NCBI GenBank assembly: GCA_947259715.1
Contig: CAMYNR010000189.1
Span: forward strand, 1 to 33,609
Source of the DNA: an uncultured Desulfuromonadales bacterium
GTDB lineage: Bacteria; Desulfobacterota; Desulfuromonadia; Desulfuromonadales; Geopsychrobacteraceae
Reading direction: 5' to 3'
Length of the DNA stretch: 33,609 nt
This document shows positions 23,625-32,839 of this stretch, one piece after another (the stretch's first letter is position 1; each line of letters opens with the position of its first letter). The position numbers were made by a program, and so were the translations under genes. A model generated the notes under the pieces. It did not search any database, was not told where the DNA came from, and saw nothing but the letters and a program-made list of their open reading frames with translations.

Positions 23625-24944
23625 TTAGCGTAAACTAAATATAGAAGGGTTTATGCCTAAAATTTTCCTTATGCGAAGATAAAGGTAACTCCTTAAAAAG
23701 ACTAAATTAGCTGAAAAGGCGATAGCCGCGCCTGTAATTCCAAGGATTGGGATTAAAATTAAACTAAGAACTATTCCTGAAACAGCTGCAATACAGAAAC
23801 TTACTGCAGTAAGGTTTTGATAACCTGTCATTTTCAAAAGGCCTGTGACCGGACCTAAAGCAGTAACAAGACAGAAGCCAAACACAAGAATAATCATGGG
23901 GAAATAAGCCTCTTTGAAGCTTTGGCCAAAAAATTCCAGGACAAATTCCCCAAAGATGAGAAGAAACATACTTAGAGCAAAAGCGAAAGCGAAACTCAAG
24001 CGACTTACCCGTCTAACGAGGCTTTGTAATTGCTCATGCTTTTCCTGAGTATGTAAGGCCGATATTTCCGGTTGAAGAACAGCGTCGGCAGTGAAATTAA
24101 TGAATGCAACAAGGGTTGCGGTTCTTATTGCAGCGGTAAAGAGACCCGTATCCACAGGAGCCATGAGTAGACCGACTAAAAATATTGCACTGCTGTTAAT
24201 GATAACAAAGGCCCCACTCGTGATAAAGAAGGGCCAGGAGGTTCTAAACCAGAGACCAATCTCCCAATCGGGTGGAACTCGCCTCACAGCTCTCTTTATT
24301 TCTCTTCGTAAGGCAACAAGCAGTAAGCTTCCAGCGACAAAATAGGATCCGATCGAGGCCGTGATAAACAATTCGACAGGGGTTCGGGGAACTATCAGCG
24401 TAAAACAAGTGGCGAAGCCTAATAGGACAATTGGCCGCAGCATTTGTTCTGCCGCGGTCGCCAGAGGCATTCGCCGAAAACCGACAGCAAATGCACCCAG
24501 GACGATAAAATAAGCATTGATGGGGACACCAAAGCTGGCAGCCAATAGCGGCGCTCGATAGTCCGCAGCAATTGTTTCAGTTGCAAAGAGATAGAACCAG
24601 CAGTAGGCAAAAATCACCAACAAACCTGATCCGATAGGCACGATGCTGGCAAAGCGTACAAACCCCAAAAGCCTCGAATTTTCGCCGGTAGTGAGATACT
24701 GGGATATGAATCGGACACTGCTACCTTGCCAGCCTAATGCTGCGAATACAGACAGAGTCCAGCACCAGACAATAGAAAAACTATAGACGCCGAAAGCTTC
24801 AACACCCATCCAACGGGCCAGCACAATCTGGGTTAGATAGAGTAAAAAACCTCCTGCGATTCGAAAAATGGCAACGGCACTGATTGACCGAAAAACTTTA
24901 TTAAATGCATCATCACCAAAGTAGGCTGATACCCAGTTTTTCAA
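23625..24944 (-). CDS. Wzx-type polysaccharide/lipid-linked oligosaccharide flippase
   Basis: A 439-residue inner-membrane protein with about 12-14 helices, in the polysaccharide transport branch of the MOP superfamily. The start (RIAGGFLLYLTQIVLARWMGVEAFGVYSFSIV) is characteristic. It should move undecaprenyl-linked oligosaccharide across the inner membrane for export. It starts at TTG 24944, with AAAGGA 6 nt upstream. Codon use is AT-richer than in the signalling genes to the left. It is divergent from the GT2 operon, with about 260 nt between the two start codons. Confidence 0.88.
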   Translation of the reverse strand: MKNWVSAYFGDDAFNKVFRSISAVAIFRIAGGFLLYLTQIVLARWMGVEAFGVYSFSIVWCWTLSVFAALGWQGSSVRFISQYLTTGENSRLLGFVRFASIVPIGSGLLVIFAYCWFYLFATETIAADYRAPLLAASFGVPINAYFIVLGAFAVGFRRMPLATAAEQMLRPIVLLGFATCFTLIVPRTPVELFITASIGSYFVAGSLLLVALRREIKRAVRRVPPDWEIGLWFRTSWPFFITSGAFVIINSSAIFLVGLLMAPVDTGLFTAAIRTATLVAFINFTADAVLQPEISALHTQEKHEQLQSLVRRVSRLSFAFAFALSMFLLIFGEFVLEFFGQSFKEAYFPMIILVFGFCLVTALGPVTGLLKMTGYQNLTAVSFCIAAVSGIVLSLILIPILGITGAAIAFSANLVFLRSYLYLRIRKILGINPSIFSLR

Positions 24945-25203
24945 TATCTATCCTTTGCTCTTCTTTGCTTGGGTAAGCTTAAGGAAAATAAAGCAAATCC
25001 TAAGATATCCACCAGGTTTCAACCTTTGGTCCTCGAAAACAAGGTTTTTCTGGAGATCAATATATTTTAGATAGTAGCATAACGATACCGATATAAATTT
25101 GTGCTATAAATTTTATGTAGTGCTGAGCAACAAAGGCGCAACTGATCACTTTTCGAGCAAAGAACTCGTCACAGACAAAGGGGAGAGGCTGATTTCCAAG
25201 CAG

Positions 25204-26298
25204 ATGTCGGAACCAGGGCAGCCGGTTAGTCACCACCCTTCAGTTGGCGTTGTGGTGGTCAATTTTAACGGCGAGAAGCGTATTCTCCAAACGCTCACGG
25301 CCTTATTTGAGCAGGATTATCCATTACAACAAATCATTGTCGTTGATAATGGCTCAGAAGATGGTAGTCCGGCTAAAGTTCGCGAGAATTTTCCCACAGT
25401 GACGATGTTAGAGCTTGGCTGCAATCTTGGCTTGCCGGCGGCTAGAAATCGCGGGTTGAATTGTTTAGCCACCGATTTGGTCCTGTTTCTGGATAGTGAT
25501 GTTTATCTGCAGGTAGATTGTCTTTCATTCCTGGTCTCAGCTCTTCAACAGGAGCAGGCCGCCTTGGTTTGCCCTCGCATAAGATTATTACCCGAACGCG
25601 ATACCGTTCAGGCTGAGGGTGCTGAAATCCACTTTATCGGGACAATGACCTTACGGCATGCTTACCTGCCAGCCGAGCAAATACCTCCCTCCAGGGCCGA
25701 GGTAAATGCTTGTATTGGTGCCTGCATGCTGGTCGATCGGCAAGCTGCTTTAACTGCCGGAGGCTTTGATGAGCTATATTTTTTCTACTTTGAAGACCTC
25801 GAGTTCTGTTTTCGGCTCAAATCCTTAGGCCATAAGATGATCTGCGAACCAGCGGCTCAGGCCCTGCACGAGCGTGGCCAAGGAACCATTGGTCTGTCCT
25901 TCCGCGGCACGGAAAAATATCCCAACCGTCGAGTTCATCTTGTGACGAGACATCGTTTATTGACCATACTTATCCATTTTCAAAACCGTACGCTCATTAT
26001 TTTATTTCCCATCTTACTCCTTTATGAGCTGGCCGGCCTGTCGGTGGCATTATTACATGGCTGGTTTACTTCTTGCTCCAAGGCCTATTTATGGTTATTG
26101 ACCAACAGGTCACTCATCATACAGCAACGCCGCTCAATCCAACAACGGCGGACCTGCAGCGATAAAGCCATCCTCACTGGCGGGCCACTACCCTTTGCTC
26201 CCGGTTTTATTCGATCACCTGCCTTCAGATTCGCAGCCAATACACTCTCATCGGTCTGTGATGGTTACTGGCGATTAGTGCAGCGATGGATACCTTAA
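25204..26298 (+). CDS. Glycosyltransferase family 2, membrane-associated
   Basis: A 364-residue GT-A transferase. The N-terminal GT2 fold begins at VGVVVVNFNGEKR and has the FLDSDV metal-binding motif, GACMLVDRQA and the late FEDLEFCFRLKSLGHK segment. A hydrophobic helix (about 270-300) probably attaches it to the membrane. The start is uncertain: the frame is open from TTG 25099, but that extension has no ribosome-binding site, and ATG 25204 begins just before the conserved fold, so I use it. The overall motifs resemble rhamnosyltransferase-like GT2 enzymes, but the sugar cannot be assigned. First gene of the plus-strand glycan operon; the next gene follows after 22 nt. Confidence 0.85.
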   Translation: MSEPGQPVSHHPSVGVVVVNFNGEKRILQTLTALFEQDYPLQQIIVVDNGSEDGSPAKVRENFPTVTMLELGCNLGLPAARNRGLNCLATDLVLFLDSDVYLQVDCLSFLVSALQQEQAALVCPRIRLLPERDTVQAEGAEIHFIGTMTLRHAYLPAEQIPPSRAEVNACIGACMLVDRQAALTAGGFDELYFFYFEDLEFCFRLKSLGHKMICEPAAQALHERGQGTIGLSFRGTEKYPNRRVHLVTRHRLLTILIHFQNRTLIILFPILLLYELAGLSVALLHGWFTSCSKAYLWLLTNRSLIIQQRRSIQQRRTCSDKAILTGGPLPFAPGFIRSPAFRFAANTLSSVCDGYWRLVQRWIP

Positions 26299-26320
26299 CG
26301 TCTGAAAAAGAGGTTCGGCG

Positions 26321-27223
26321 ATGAATATTTCTCCAAGACCTGTGCCGTCGGTGTCGGTCATTATCCCCTGCAAGGGGCATGCTGCGGAGCTTACCGAATG
26401 CCTCAAGTCACTGACCCAAATAGAAACAGAATTTGAGGTAGAGATAATCGTTGTTGATTCTGCTGCGGACGCACGGGTGCAAGCTGCAGCAGCGGAATTG
26501 GCCGGGGTAAAAATTGTCAGCAGTAAGACTGAGTTAACTGCCGGAGCGGCAAGGAACTATGGGGCCCGAGAGGCTCAAGGCCAAATTCTGGCTTTCATTG
26601 ATGCCGATTGCAAAGCTGAAGCGCAATGGTTGGCTGCGCTGTATAAAGGCTTTGGCCAAAACCAGAAACTTCTTGGAGGTCCCATTCAGAATTTTAGTCC
26701 GACTACCGCTATCTGTATGGCGGATAACCTATTGCAGTTTTCCGACTTTGGTAGCGGACGGGAAGATGGAATTGCCGAACATTTTCCAGGCTGCAACATG
26801 GCCATTAAGCGGACCGATTTTTTTGCTCTCGGTGGTTTTCCGACAACCGCAGGAGAGGATGTTGTCTTTTGCCTGCAAGCAAAAGACAGGTGGCCAGAAG
26901 GACTGTATTTTCTCAATGCCATGCGGGTGCGCCACAAGGGACGCGAAAGTCTGGCTCAATTATGGCGCCACCAGGAAGCTTTCGGTTTTATCAGAGCATC
27001 ACAAAGCCTGCTGTTAACATCAAGGCAAATAAACCTGGGGAGAAGTGCTCTGGCCCTCCCGGCAGTCATATTTAAACGCTTGGCTTATATCTGGGGCAGG
27101 ATTGCCTACGGGCACCAGCTCGGGCCGGTTAAAACATGCCTCTTGTTACCTTTATTTGTCTTTGGCTTGACCGCCTGGTCGGTAGGGTTTCGGCGTGGCT
27201 GCCGAAATCACGTGCATACCTAA
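26321..27223 (+). CDS. Glycosyltransferase family 2
   Basis: A 300-residue GT-A transferase with VSVIIPCKGHAAEL at the N-terminus, the FIDADCKAE metal-binding motif (about 90), PGCNMAIKRTDF and the TTAGEDVVFCLQAK segment carrying the putative base. The C-terminal 70 residues are hydrophobic with basic flanks and probably associate with the membrane. It starts at ATG 26321 with GAGG upstream. It lies between the first GT2 gene and the phosphatase-like gene, so it belongs to the same operon. Donor and acceptor unknown. Confidence 0.87.
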   Translation: MNISPRPVPSVSVIIPCKGHAAELTECLKSLTQIETEFEVEIIVVDSAADARVQAAAAELAGVKIVSSKTELTAGAARNYGAREAQGQILAFIDADCKAEAQWLAALYKGFGQNQKLLGGPIQNFSPTTAICMADNLLQFSDFGSGREDGIAEHFPGCNMAIKRTDFFALGGFPTTAGEDVVFCLQAKDRWPEGLYFLNAMRVRHKGRESLAQLWRHQEAFGFIRASQSLLLTSRQINLGRSALALPAVIFKRLAYIWGRIAYGHQLGPVKTCLLLPLFVFGLTAWSVGFRRGCRNHVHT

Positions 27224-27268
27224 GAAAAAATCCGATAAAATCAAGGAGCAGTTAAAATCTTTTTTTGG

Positions 27269-27299
27269 GGAGATTGATTCAAGTTTAGGATCAATCTCC
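27269..27299 (+). other. Perfect intercistronic stem-loop
   Basis: A 10-bp perfect stem (GGAGATTGAT with ATCAATCTCC) closes an 11-nt loop. It is flanked by a T7 run before and AAAA after, so the stem can extend. It lies between the second GT2 gene and the phosphatase-like gene. A terminator on the minus strand or an RNA-processing/attenuation element on the plus strand are both possible. Confidence 0.5.
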
Positions 27300-27336
27300 A
27301 AAACAGCACCAATTAAAAAAGTCGGAGCATAACTCG

Positions 27337-28878
27337 ATGAAGAACAAGGTGGGTACCGACAAAATATTAATGATTGGACTTGACGCTGCGGAAATTAGCC
27401 TTATTGATCGCTGGTGCCAATCTGGCGATCTTCCCAACATTGCAGAACTCAAAGCAAAAGGTTTTTTTTCACCGTTAGAATCAACCGCAGATTATTTGGT
27501 GGGCTCCCCTTGGCCGACCTTTTATACCAGCAACTTGCCCAGTGAACATGGTTTTTATCATTATCTGCAATGGCGCCCTGAGTTGATGACCACTGAACGC
27601 CCGCAGTTGGACTGGTTGCCACTAAAACCCTTCTGGCGCGAATTGGACCAATTTGGAAAGCGCGTCGTAAGTATTGATGTGCCTCTCGCTTATTCCCCCG
27701 AACCATTCAACGGTGTAGAAATTACCGGTTGGGCGACCCATGAACTTTTGGTCCCCCCTGGAGCCTATCCACCTTCAACAATGACGTGGATAGAAAAGCA
27801 CCTCGGGTCCTCTCCACGGAATGAGGAAAAATACCTCAGGCTGACGGCTCCTGAGCATCTTTCCATTTGCAATAAATTAATCAGTTTAACTGAACGGGCG
27901 GCTGAATTAGGCCAAAAACAAATGCGTGAACAAAAGTGGGATTTTTTTCTTTTCTGTTTTTCCGCAACCCATCGCGCAGGCCACAAATTGTGGGGCTTGG
28001 ATGGCCGAACCGAAGAAGCGACGTCTGAGGAGCAAGAACTGCTAAAAAAAGTTTACCAGGCCTGCGACCAAGCCATTGGAGATTTCATTCAAGCAGCGGG
28101 TGAAGAAGTCACTATTTTGCTGTTTTCCTTGCACGGAATGGGGGCGAATAATTGTCGTTGCGACATATTACCAACCATGCTCAAGCAGGTCCTGATGCCC
28201 AGACAGGCCGATCAAATAAAACCTGCGAACAGAATATCATTTCAACGGTTACGCCAAGCTATACCAGAGCAGTTGCGGGCAAAAATTAAAACTCGCTTGC
28301 CGATGGCCCTGCAGGATCGTTTAACCGCATTCTGGAGAACCGGTGGCCTGAACTGGGAAGCGACCAAAGCCTTTGCCATGTTCAGCGATCTGCACGGCTA
28401 TATAAGAATCAATCTAAATGGTCGTGAGGCCGCAGGAATTGTTGCCCCAGGAGCTGAATTTGATCAACTTTGTGAACAAATTACCGAGGGACTCTATAGT
28501 TTTATTGATGCTGATACCGGTGAAAAGTTGGTTGAAAAAATTATTTCCGGCCCCGCATTATATCCAAGAGGAACCAAGCAATCGTATTTGCCAGATCTGA
28601 TTGTGCGCTGGAATGACCAGCCAGCAGCGGAGCATCGTCAATTAAAATCACCGCTTTTTGGTACAATTGATTGGCCAGCCCCAGGTTCGCACCCATCAGG
28701 CCGAAGTGGCAACCACCGCGGCAAAGGCTTTCTCATTGCAAGCGGGCCGGGGATTGAAATTGATCAAGGGCACATTGAAAGAACTCAAATTCCCCATATC
28801 ATTGATCTGGTGCCCAGCATATATCAGTTGCTTAACCTACCAATCCCGGAAAAATTTCAAGGCAAGCCGATTTTCTAA
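27337..28878 (+). CDS. Alkaline-phosphatase-superfamily (type I phosphodiesterase/nucleotide pyrophosphatase-like) protein
   Basis: A 513-residue protein of the alkaline phosphatase superfamily, without a signal peptide. The N-terminus has the metal-binding Asp in ILMIGLDAAE; the nucleophile is Thr in SPWPTFYTSNLPSEHGF. The usual Asp-x-x-x-His motif is replaced by HRAGHKLWG, and the usual Ser-Asp-His-Gly by SLHGMG, so two metal-binding aspartates are changed (to His and Leu). A late His is present in GNHRGKGFLIASGPGI. Proteins of this type often occur in capsule and O-antigen loci, where some transfer or hydrolyse phosphate esters. Here catalysis may be altered or lost. It starts at ATG 27337 with CGGAG 9 nt upstream. 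It follows a stem-loop and precedes a GMC oxidoreductase gene. Confidence 0.82.
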   Translation: MKNKVGTDKILMIGLDAAEISLIDRWCQSGDLPNIAELKAKGFFSPLESTADYLVGSPWPTFYTSNLPSEHGFYHYLQWRPELMTTERPQLDWLPLKPFWRELDQFGKRVVSIDVPLAYSPEPFNGVEITGWATHELLVPPGAYPPSTMTWIEKHLGSSPRNEEKYLRLTAPEHLSICNKLISLTERAAELGQKQMREQKWDFFLFCFSATHRAGHKLWGLDGRTEEATSEEQELLKKVYQACDQAIGDFIQAAGEEVTILLFSLHGMGANNCRCDILPTMLKQVLMPRQADQIKPANRISFQRLRQAIPEQLRAKIKTRLPMALQDRLTAFWRTGGLNWEATKAFAMFSDLHGYIRINLNGREAAGIVAPGAEFDQLCEQITEGLYSFIDADTGEKLVEKIISGPALYPRGTKQSYLPDLIVRWNDQPAAEHRQLKSPLFGTIDWPAPGSHPSGRSGNHRGKGFLIASGPGIEIDQGHIERTQIPHIIDLVPSIYQLLNLPIPEKFQGKPIF

Positions 28879-28938
28879 TTAGTGAGCATCCGGAAACTCT
28901 GGATGCCACCGTGGGGTTTCCAGACTGGAAACTAATTA
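28876..28938 (+). other. Structured intercistronic RNA element
   Basis: The 72-nt gap between the phosphatase-like gene and the GMC gene can fold compactly. An outer stem joins TAATTA (28876-28881) to TAATTA (28933-28938). Inside are the hairpin GCATCC/GGATGC (28886-28891 with 28901-28906) and a second hairpin GTTTCC/GGAAAC (28916-28921 with 28927-28932). The first loop also contains GGAAAC, which could pair with GTTTCC instead. The fold starts at the upstream stop codon and ends next to the downstream AGGA, so it could control translation of the GMC gene. Function is inferred. Confidence 0.4.
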
Positions 28939-28950
28939 CAGGAAAACGAT

Positions 28951-30561
28951 ATGGCCTTTTTCAACGCCAAAAATCTCGAACAAAACACCTGTGTTCAAGC
29001 AGATGTCTGTATTGTGGGTGGCGGCGCCGCAGGGATAACCCTGGCCCGGGAATTGATCGGACAGACCTGCAAGGTGGTGTTATTGGAAAGCGGAGATTTG
29101 CGCTTTCGCCATCCACCCCAATTTTTATACCTCGGCGAGAATGTTGGCATTGATAATTTTTCCACAGGAAAATCACGCTATCGGGTGTTTGGTGGTTCCA
29201 CTTATGCCTGGGCAGGCCAATGTGCCCCGCTGCAGAAACTCGATTTTGAAAAGCGGGAGTGGATACCTAACAGTGGCTGGCCCTTCGACTATGACCATCT
29301 AGAGCCTTATTATCGACGAGCTCAGAGGATTTGCTCACTAGCTCGTTTTGATTACAAATCGGAGGGCTGGAAGAATGAGGAAAAAGCCCTGCTCCCGGTC
29401 GATAAACAATCCCTTACAACCCTGATCTATCAATTTTCCCATCCGTTAAATTTCGGTGAAATTTACTATGATGATCTTGCCAAGGCAGATAATGTCGATG
29501 TTTACCTGAATGCCAATGCAGTAGAAATTACCCTGGATGACCTGGGTGAAAAGGTGAGTGCCCTGCAGGTCGCAACCCTAAATCGGCGACGTAGTACGGT
29601 AAAAGCCAGGATTTATATTTTGGCCGCAGGTGGCATCGAAAACCCAAGATTGTTGTTAGCCTCAAAAAAAACAGCAGAACAAGGGGTTGGCAACCAACAT
29701 GACCTTGTCGGTCGCTATTTTCTGGATCATCCCTATTTTTTCACTGGTTACTATGACCCTACGCAAATCAAATACGACCAGAGTCTGCATGTTATTGAAA
29801 ATTATGACCGCATGGGCGGTGAACAGCAGGTTCTTGCTGGACTTTCCTTGAGCGAAGATATTCTCAGAAAAGAGCAACTGAATAGCTGCGCCGTTTACTT
29901 TATTCGTCGACCAAACTTTAAATCGAAACCGGACTATTTTTTTCCGGCCAATAAATCGATGCAACACCTGGCCGATATTGTTACCCACACCGAACTGCCA
30001 GACAAAAATTTTATGCAGCACTTGGGCAAGATTGGCCAAGGATTCAAAGATATCCAAACCACTCTGGGGCGGCAGCTGGCTGAGCGATTTACCCCCATGC
30101 CCAGATTAGCGCTTCGGGTCGCCCTTGAGACACGGCCTGTTAGGGGCAGTCGTATTACGTTAAGTGAACGACGCGATCGGCTCGGCATGCAACGCGTAAA
30201 GGTAGACTGGCAACTTAACCGTCAGGACCTTCAGGGCCTCATCCGATTTCACGAAATTTTGAAAAATGAGTTTGTTCAACGTGGCTTAGGTGACCTTGTG
30301 ATTGATCTCACCGAAAATGATTCTGGTTGGCCAAATTCGATGACTGGTGGTAAACACCATATGGGCACAACCCGGATGCATGACGATCCAAAATGTGGCG
30401 TTGTTGACAGTCACTGTCGTGTACATGAGGTCAGCAATCTATATATTGCTGGAAGTTCGGTGTTTCCAACTTCAGGTTGCGTCAATCCAACCTTTACTAT
30501 CGTGGCCTTGACAATTCGTTTGGCGGATCATTTAAAAAGGCACCTGGCCTCAACCAGCTAA
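28951..30561 (+). CDS. GMC-family FAD oxidoreductase
   Basis: A 536-residue flavoprotein of the glucose-methanol-choline family. The FAD-binding GGGAAG (residues 23-28) follows the first strand, with the dinucleotide end LLESG. The second GMC signature region is GGSTYAWAGQCAPL. The C-terminal catalytic region has HHMGTTRM (H469-H470) and the closing SVFPTSGCVNPTFTIVALTIRLADHL. It should oxidise an alcohol, most simply a sugar hydroxyl, with FAD as acceptor. No signal peptide or Tat motif is seen, so it is cytoplasmic. Its place in a glycan operon suggests it modifies a sugar or lipid-linked intermediate. AGGA lies 7 nt before ATG 28951. It ends only 4 nt from the end of the convergent chemoreceptor gene. 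Confidence 0.88.
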   Translation: MAFFNAKNLEQNTCVQADVCIVGGGAAGITLARELIGQTCKVVLLESGDLRFRHPPQFLYLGENVGIDNFSTGKSRYRVFGGSTYAWAGQCAPLQKLDFEKREWIPNSGWPFDYDHLEPYYRRAQRICSLARFDYKSEGWKNEEKALLPVDKQSLTTLIYQFSHPLNFGEIYYDDLAKADNVDVYLNANAVEITLDDLGEKVSALQVATLNRRRSTVKARIYILAAGGIENPRLLLASKKTAEQGVGNQHDLVGRYFLDHPYFFTGYYDPTQIKYDQSLHVIENYDRMGGEQQVLAGLSLSEDILRKEQLNSCAVYFIRRPNFKSKPDYFFPANKSMQHLADIVTHTELPDKNFMQHLGKIGQGFKDIQTTLGRQLAERFTPMPRLALRVALETRPVRGSRITLSERRDRLGMQRVKVDWQLNRQDLQGLIRFHEILKNEFVQRGLGDLVIDLTENDSGWPNSMTGGKHHMGTTRMHDDPKCGVVDSHCRVHEVSNLYIAGSSVFPTSGCVNPTFTIVALTIRLADHLKRHLASTS

Positions 30562-30565
30562 TGAT

Positions 30566-32773
30566 TCAGCCCTCACGACTCGATTCAAGTTCGGCCCAGC
30601 CGACCTCATTGGACAAAGGCTCTGCGGCCCGCATGGCTATTGGCTGGGGAACGTCACTGGATTGCTGATAGGCGAGCAATTTAAAGTCTGCCAGCATATT
30701 TTTCAGGTGGGCTGCCTGACTGGAAAGCTCTTCCGCCGCTGCGGCAGATTCTTCCGCCGTTGCGGTGTTTTGCTGGACCTTTTCGTCAATCTGCTCCAGC
30801 CCCTGGTTGACCTGTGAAATCCCCTGCGCCTGCTCTTTGCTCGCGGCGGCGATTTCCGCCACCAGGGTGGTGACTTTGGAGATGGTCGTAACCACCTCTT
30901 CCAAGGCTTGCGATGTCTGCTCGGCGATCTGGGTCCCGTTGCGGGTTTTTTCGACCGATCCCTCGATCAATTCGGTGGTTTCCTGGGCCGCCTTGGCACT
31001 ACGTGCGGCGAGGTTGCGCACCTCTTCGGCGACGACCGCAAACCCCTTGCCATGCTGACCTGCCCTGGCGGCCTCGACCGCTGCGTTCAAAGCCAACAGG
31101 TTTGTCTGGAAGGCAATCTCATCGATCGATTTGATGATTTTGCCGATATTCTGCCCTGCTTCGTTTATCTCGTGCATGGCGGAAACCATACTGGTCATGT
31201 GCTGACCACCATTTTCAGCCGCCTGGCAGGCCTCGTTAACCAGCTGACTGGCCTGATTGGAATTATCTGCACTGACGCCGGTCTGCGACGCCAGCTCAGC
31301 CATTGAACTGCTGATCTCTTCGAGAGACGCCGCGGTTTCCGTCGCCCCTTGGGAAAGGTCCTGACTCGACTCGGCGACCTGGCCGCTGGCCGCGTCGATC
31401 TGCTCGGCGGCAGACTGGGCTTCGGATATCATGATATTGAGATCGGCGCCGACCTTCTGCAGGGCGCTGCGGATCTCATCCCGCTCATCGCGTGGCGCCG
31501 CCTGAAAGGTCAGGTCGCCAGCCGCGAGCTGCTGCATTGGACCGACCATCTCCTGCTGCATGCTGTCGGCAAAGCGGTTCATGATAGCCGCCATCTGGCC
31601 GATTTCATCCTCGCGCCGCAGCTGCATACGGTTGCCCAGGTGCCCCGACTCCAGGTCTTCGATCATCTTTACCGCCTGGCGGATCGGCACGGCGATATTG
31701 CGCGTGACCAGGTAGCCAAGCAGAATGGCCAAAAAGGCGCCGATCGGCATCAGGATGATCAGGGCGTAGCGCGCGAAGTTTTTCGTTGCTGCCGCAGACT
31801 GCTGGGCACTGAGCATCTCACCATCGACGAGTTTCTCGAGCTGACTGAGTTTCTCCATGAACAGGTTCGAGGCCGCGAACATGTCAGCGACCAGAGCTTT
31901 TTCCTGCTTATCCAATTCTGCAATTTGCCCATTTGCATGATTTTGAATTTTTTCGATCAGCTTCTGGACCCGGGATGAATGGCGGGCAACCCGACTTATG
32001 TATGATTTTTGATCTTCACCACTGGCGGCGATGAGCTTTTCACAGACCTCGTAGAATTTGTTATGGGTCTTGCTGAACTTGGCCAGATTTTTAGCCAGCT
32101 TTTCGTCAGTGGTTTGAAATGTCGGATACCAGGCACCGAAAAAGGAGGTTTCCGGGTTGGTATCGCCAGTCACCGGAACGCCGAACTCAACCGAGGCGTT
32201 AATGCTATCAGCCCAGCGCCGCAGACGCAGGTCGACCTCGTAGAGAAACGTCGGCAGATCATAGTTGGCGTCATTGTAAGAAAAACTGAAGCCGACCTTG
32301 GCGCGATGCACCTCGATCAACTCGAGGGCTTTTTCCGAAAAGATCGATTGTTGCGCTGCTATCTCCTCGACCAGGGTCTGCATTTCCGCGCTGCCTTTGG
32401 GCACCACAAGATTCAGCCCGTCTTTGAGGTACATCTCACCCGCCGGGCTGCCGCGGAACTCATCTGACTCTGTGCCGTGCCGAACCATGTTGATAAACAT
32501 GTCGAAATCGCCGAGGTATTCATGGATCATTTCTTCTGGCTCATCCAGACCCGACTCAGCCAGCAGGAACTCCCGGCTGGCATTAAGAGCCCGCTCGGCA
32601 GCGATGGTCGCTTCCATGGCAACATCCTTGAAAGGCATCTCCTCTTCCAGGATCAGATCGCCGATGTCGGCAACCTGCTTTATCATGACTGTGCCGATCA
32701 AGCAGGCGACCACAACGACCAAGGACAGCAGGATAAAGCTGCCCATCATCTTTTTGCCGATGGTGAGTTTCAT
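30566..32773 (-). CDS. Methyl-accepting chemotaxis protein with degenerate CZB-like sensor region
   Basis: A 735-residue transmembrane chemoreceptor. The first helix (about 10-32) leads to a periplasmic region of about 300 residues, then a second helix (about 338-360), a HAMP domain, a further linker, and the cytoplasmic signalling coil. The conserved tip is [38 protein letters not shown] (about 552-590 in total), with glutamine/glutamate-rich methylation regions on either side. In the sensor region, RRW...FFGAWYPTF...KTHNKF (about 180-245) resembles the chemoreceptor zinc-binding (CZB) domain, but the usual His, Cys and one of the two later His are replaced. AGGGGA precedes ATG 32773. It lies 66 nt downstream of a small secreted protein gene, separated by a strong hairpin. 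The stimulus is unknown. Confidence 0.92.
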   Translation of the reverse strand: MKLTIGKKMMGSFILLSLVVVVACLIGTVMIKQVADIGDLILEEEMPFKDVAMEATIAAERALNASREFLLAESGLDEPEEMIHEYLGDFDMFINMVRHGTESDEFRGSPAGEMYLKDGLNLVVPKGSAEMQTLVEEIAAQQSIFSEKALELIEVHRAKVGFSFSYNDANYDLPTFLYEVDLRLRRWADSINASVEFGVPVTGDTNPETSFFGAWYPTFQTTDEKLAKNLAKFSKTHNKFYEVCEKLIAASGEDQKSYISRVARHSSRVQKLIEKIQNHANGQIAELDKQEKALVADMFAASNLFMEKLSQLEKLVDGEMLSAQQSAAATKNFARYALIILMPIGAFLAILLGYLVTRNIAVPIRQAVKMIEDLESGHLGNRMQLRREDEIGQMAAIMNRFADSMQQEMVGPMQQLAAGDLTFQAAPRDERDEIRSALQKVGADLNIMISEAQSAAEQIDAASGQVAESSQDLSQGATETAASLEEISSSMAELASQTGVSADNSNQASQLVNEACQAAENGGQHMTSMVSAMHEINEAGQNIGKIIKSIDEIAFQTNLLALNAAVEAARAGQHGKGFAVVAEEVRNLAARSAKAAQETTELIEGSVEKTRNGTQIAEQTSQALEEVVTTISKVTTLVAEIAAASKEQAQGISQVNQGLEQIDEKVQQNTATAEESAAAAEELSSQAAHLKNMLADFKLLAYQQSSDVPQPIAMRAAEPLSNEVGWAELESSREG

Positions 32774-32792
32774 GGTATTCCCCTGAGACCAC

Positions 32793-32824
32793 CCTGCCGC
32801 CGGGGAAATTACCCCGCCGACAGG
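32793..32824 (-). other. Strong intercistronic hairpin between the small secreted protein and chemoreceptor genes
   Basis: A 13-bp stem (32793-32805 with 32812-32824; arms CCTGCCGCCGGGG and CCCCGCCGACAGG) closes a 6-nt loop, with one mismatch and one G-U pair. No U tract follows. It lies between the stop of the small secreted protein gene and the ribosome-binding site of the chemoreceptor gene. It is likely to protect the 3' end of the upstream transcript or limit read-through, giving more of the small protein than of the receptor. Confidence 0.55.
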
Positions 32825-32839
32825 ATGGTACGTTGATGA

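Noticed and set aside
25065-25085. Resemblance to an ops/JUMPstart element before the plus-strand glycan operon
   Set aside because: Only about 7 of 11 core positions agree, which is not enough to claim an RfaH-type site.
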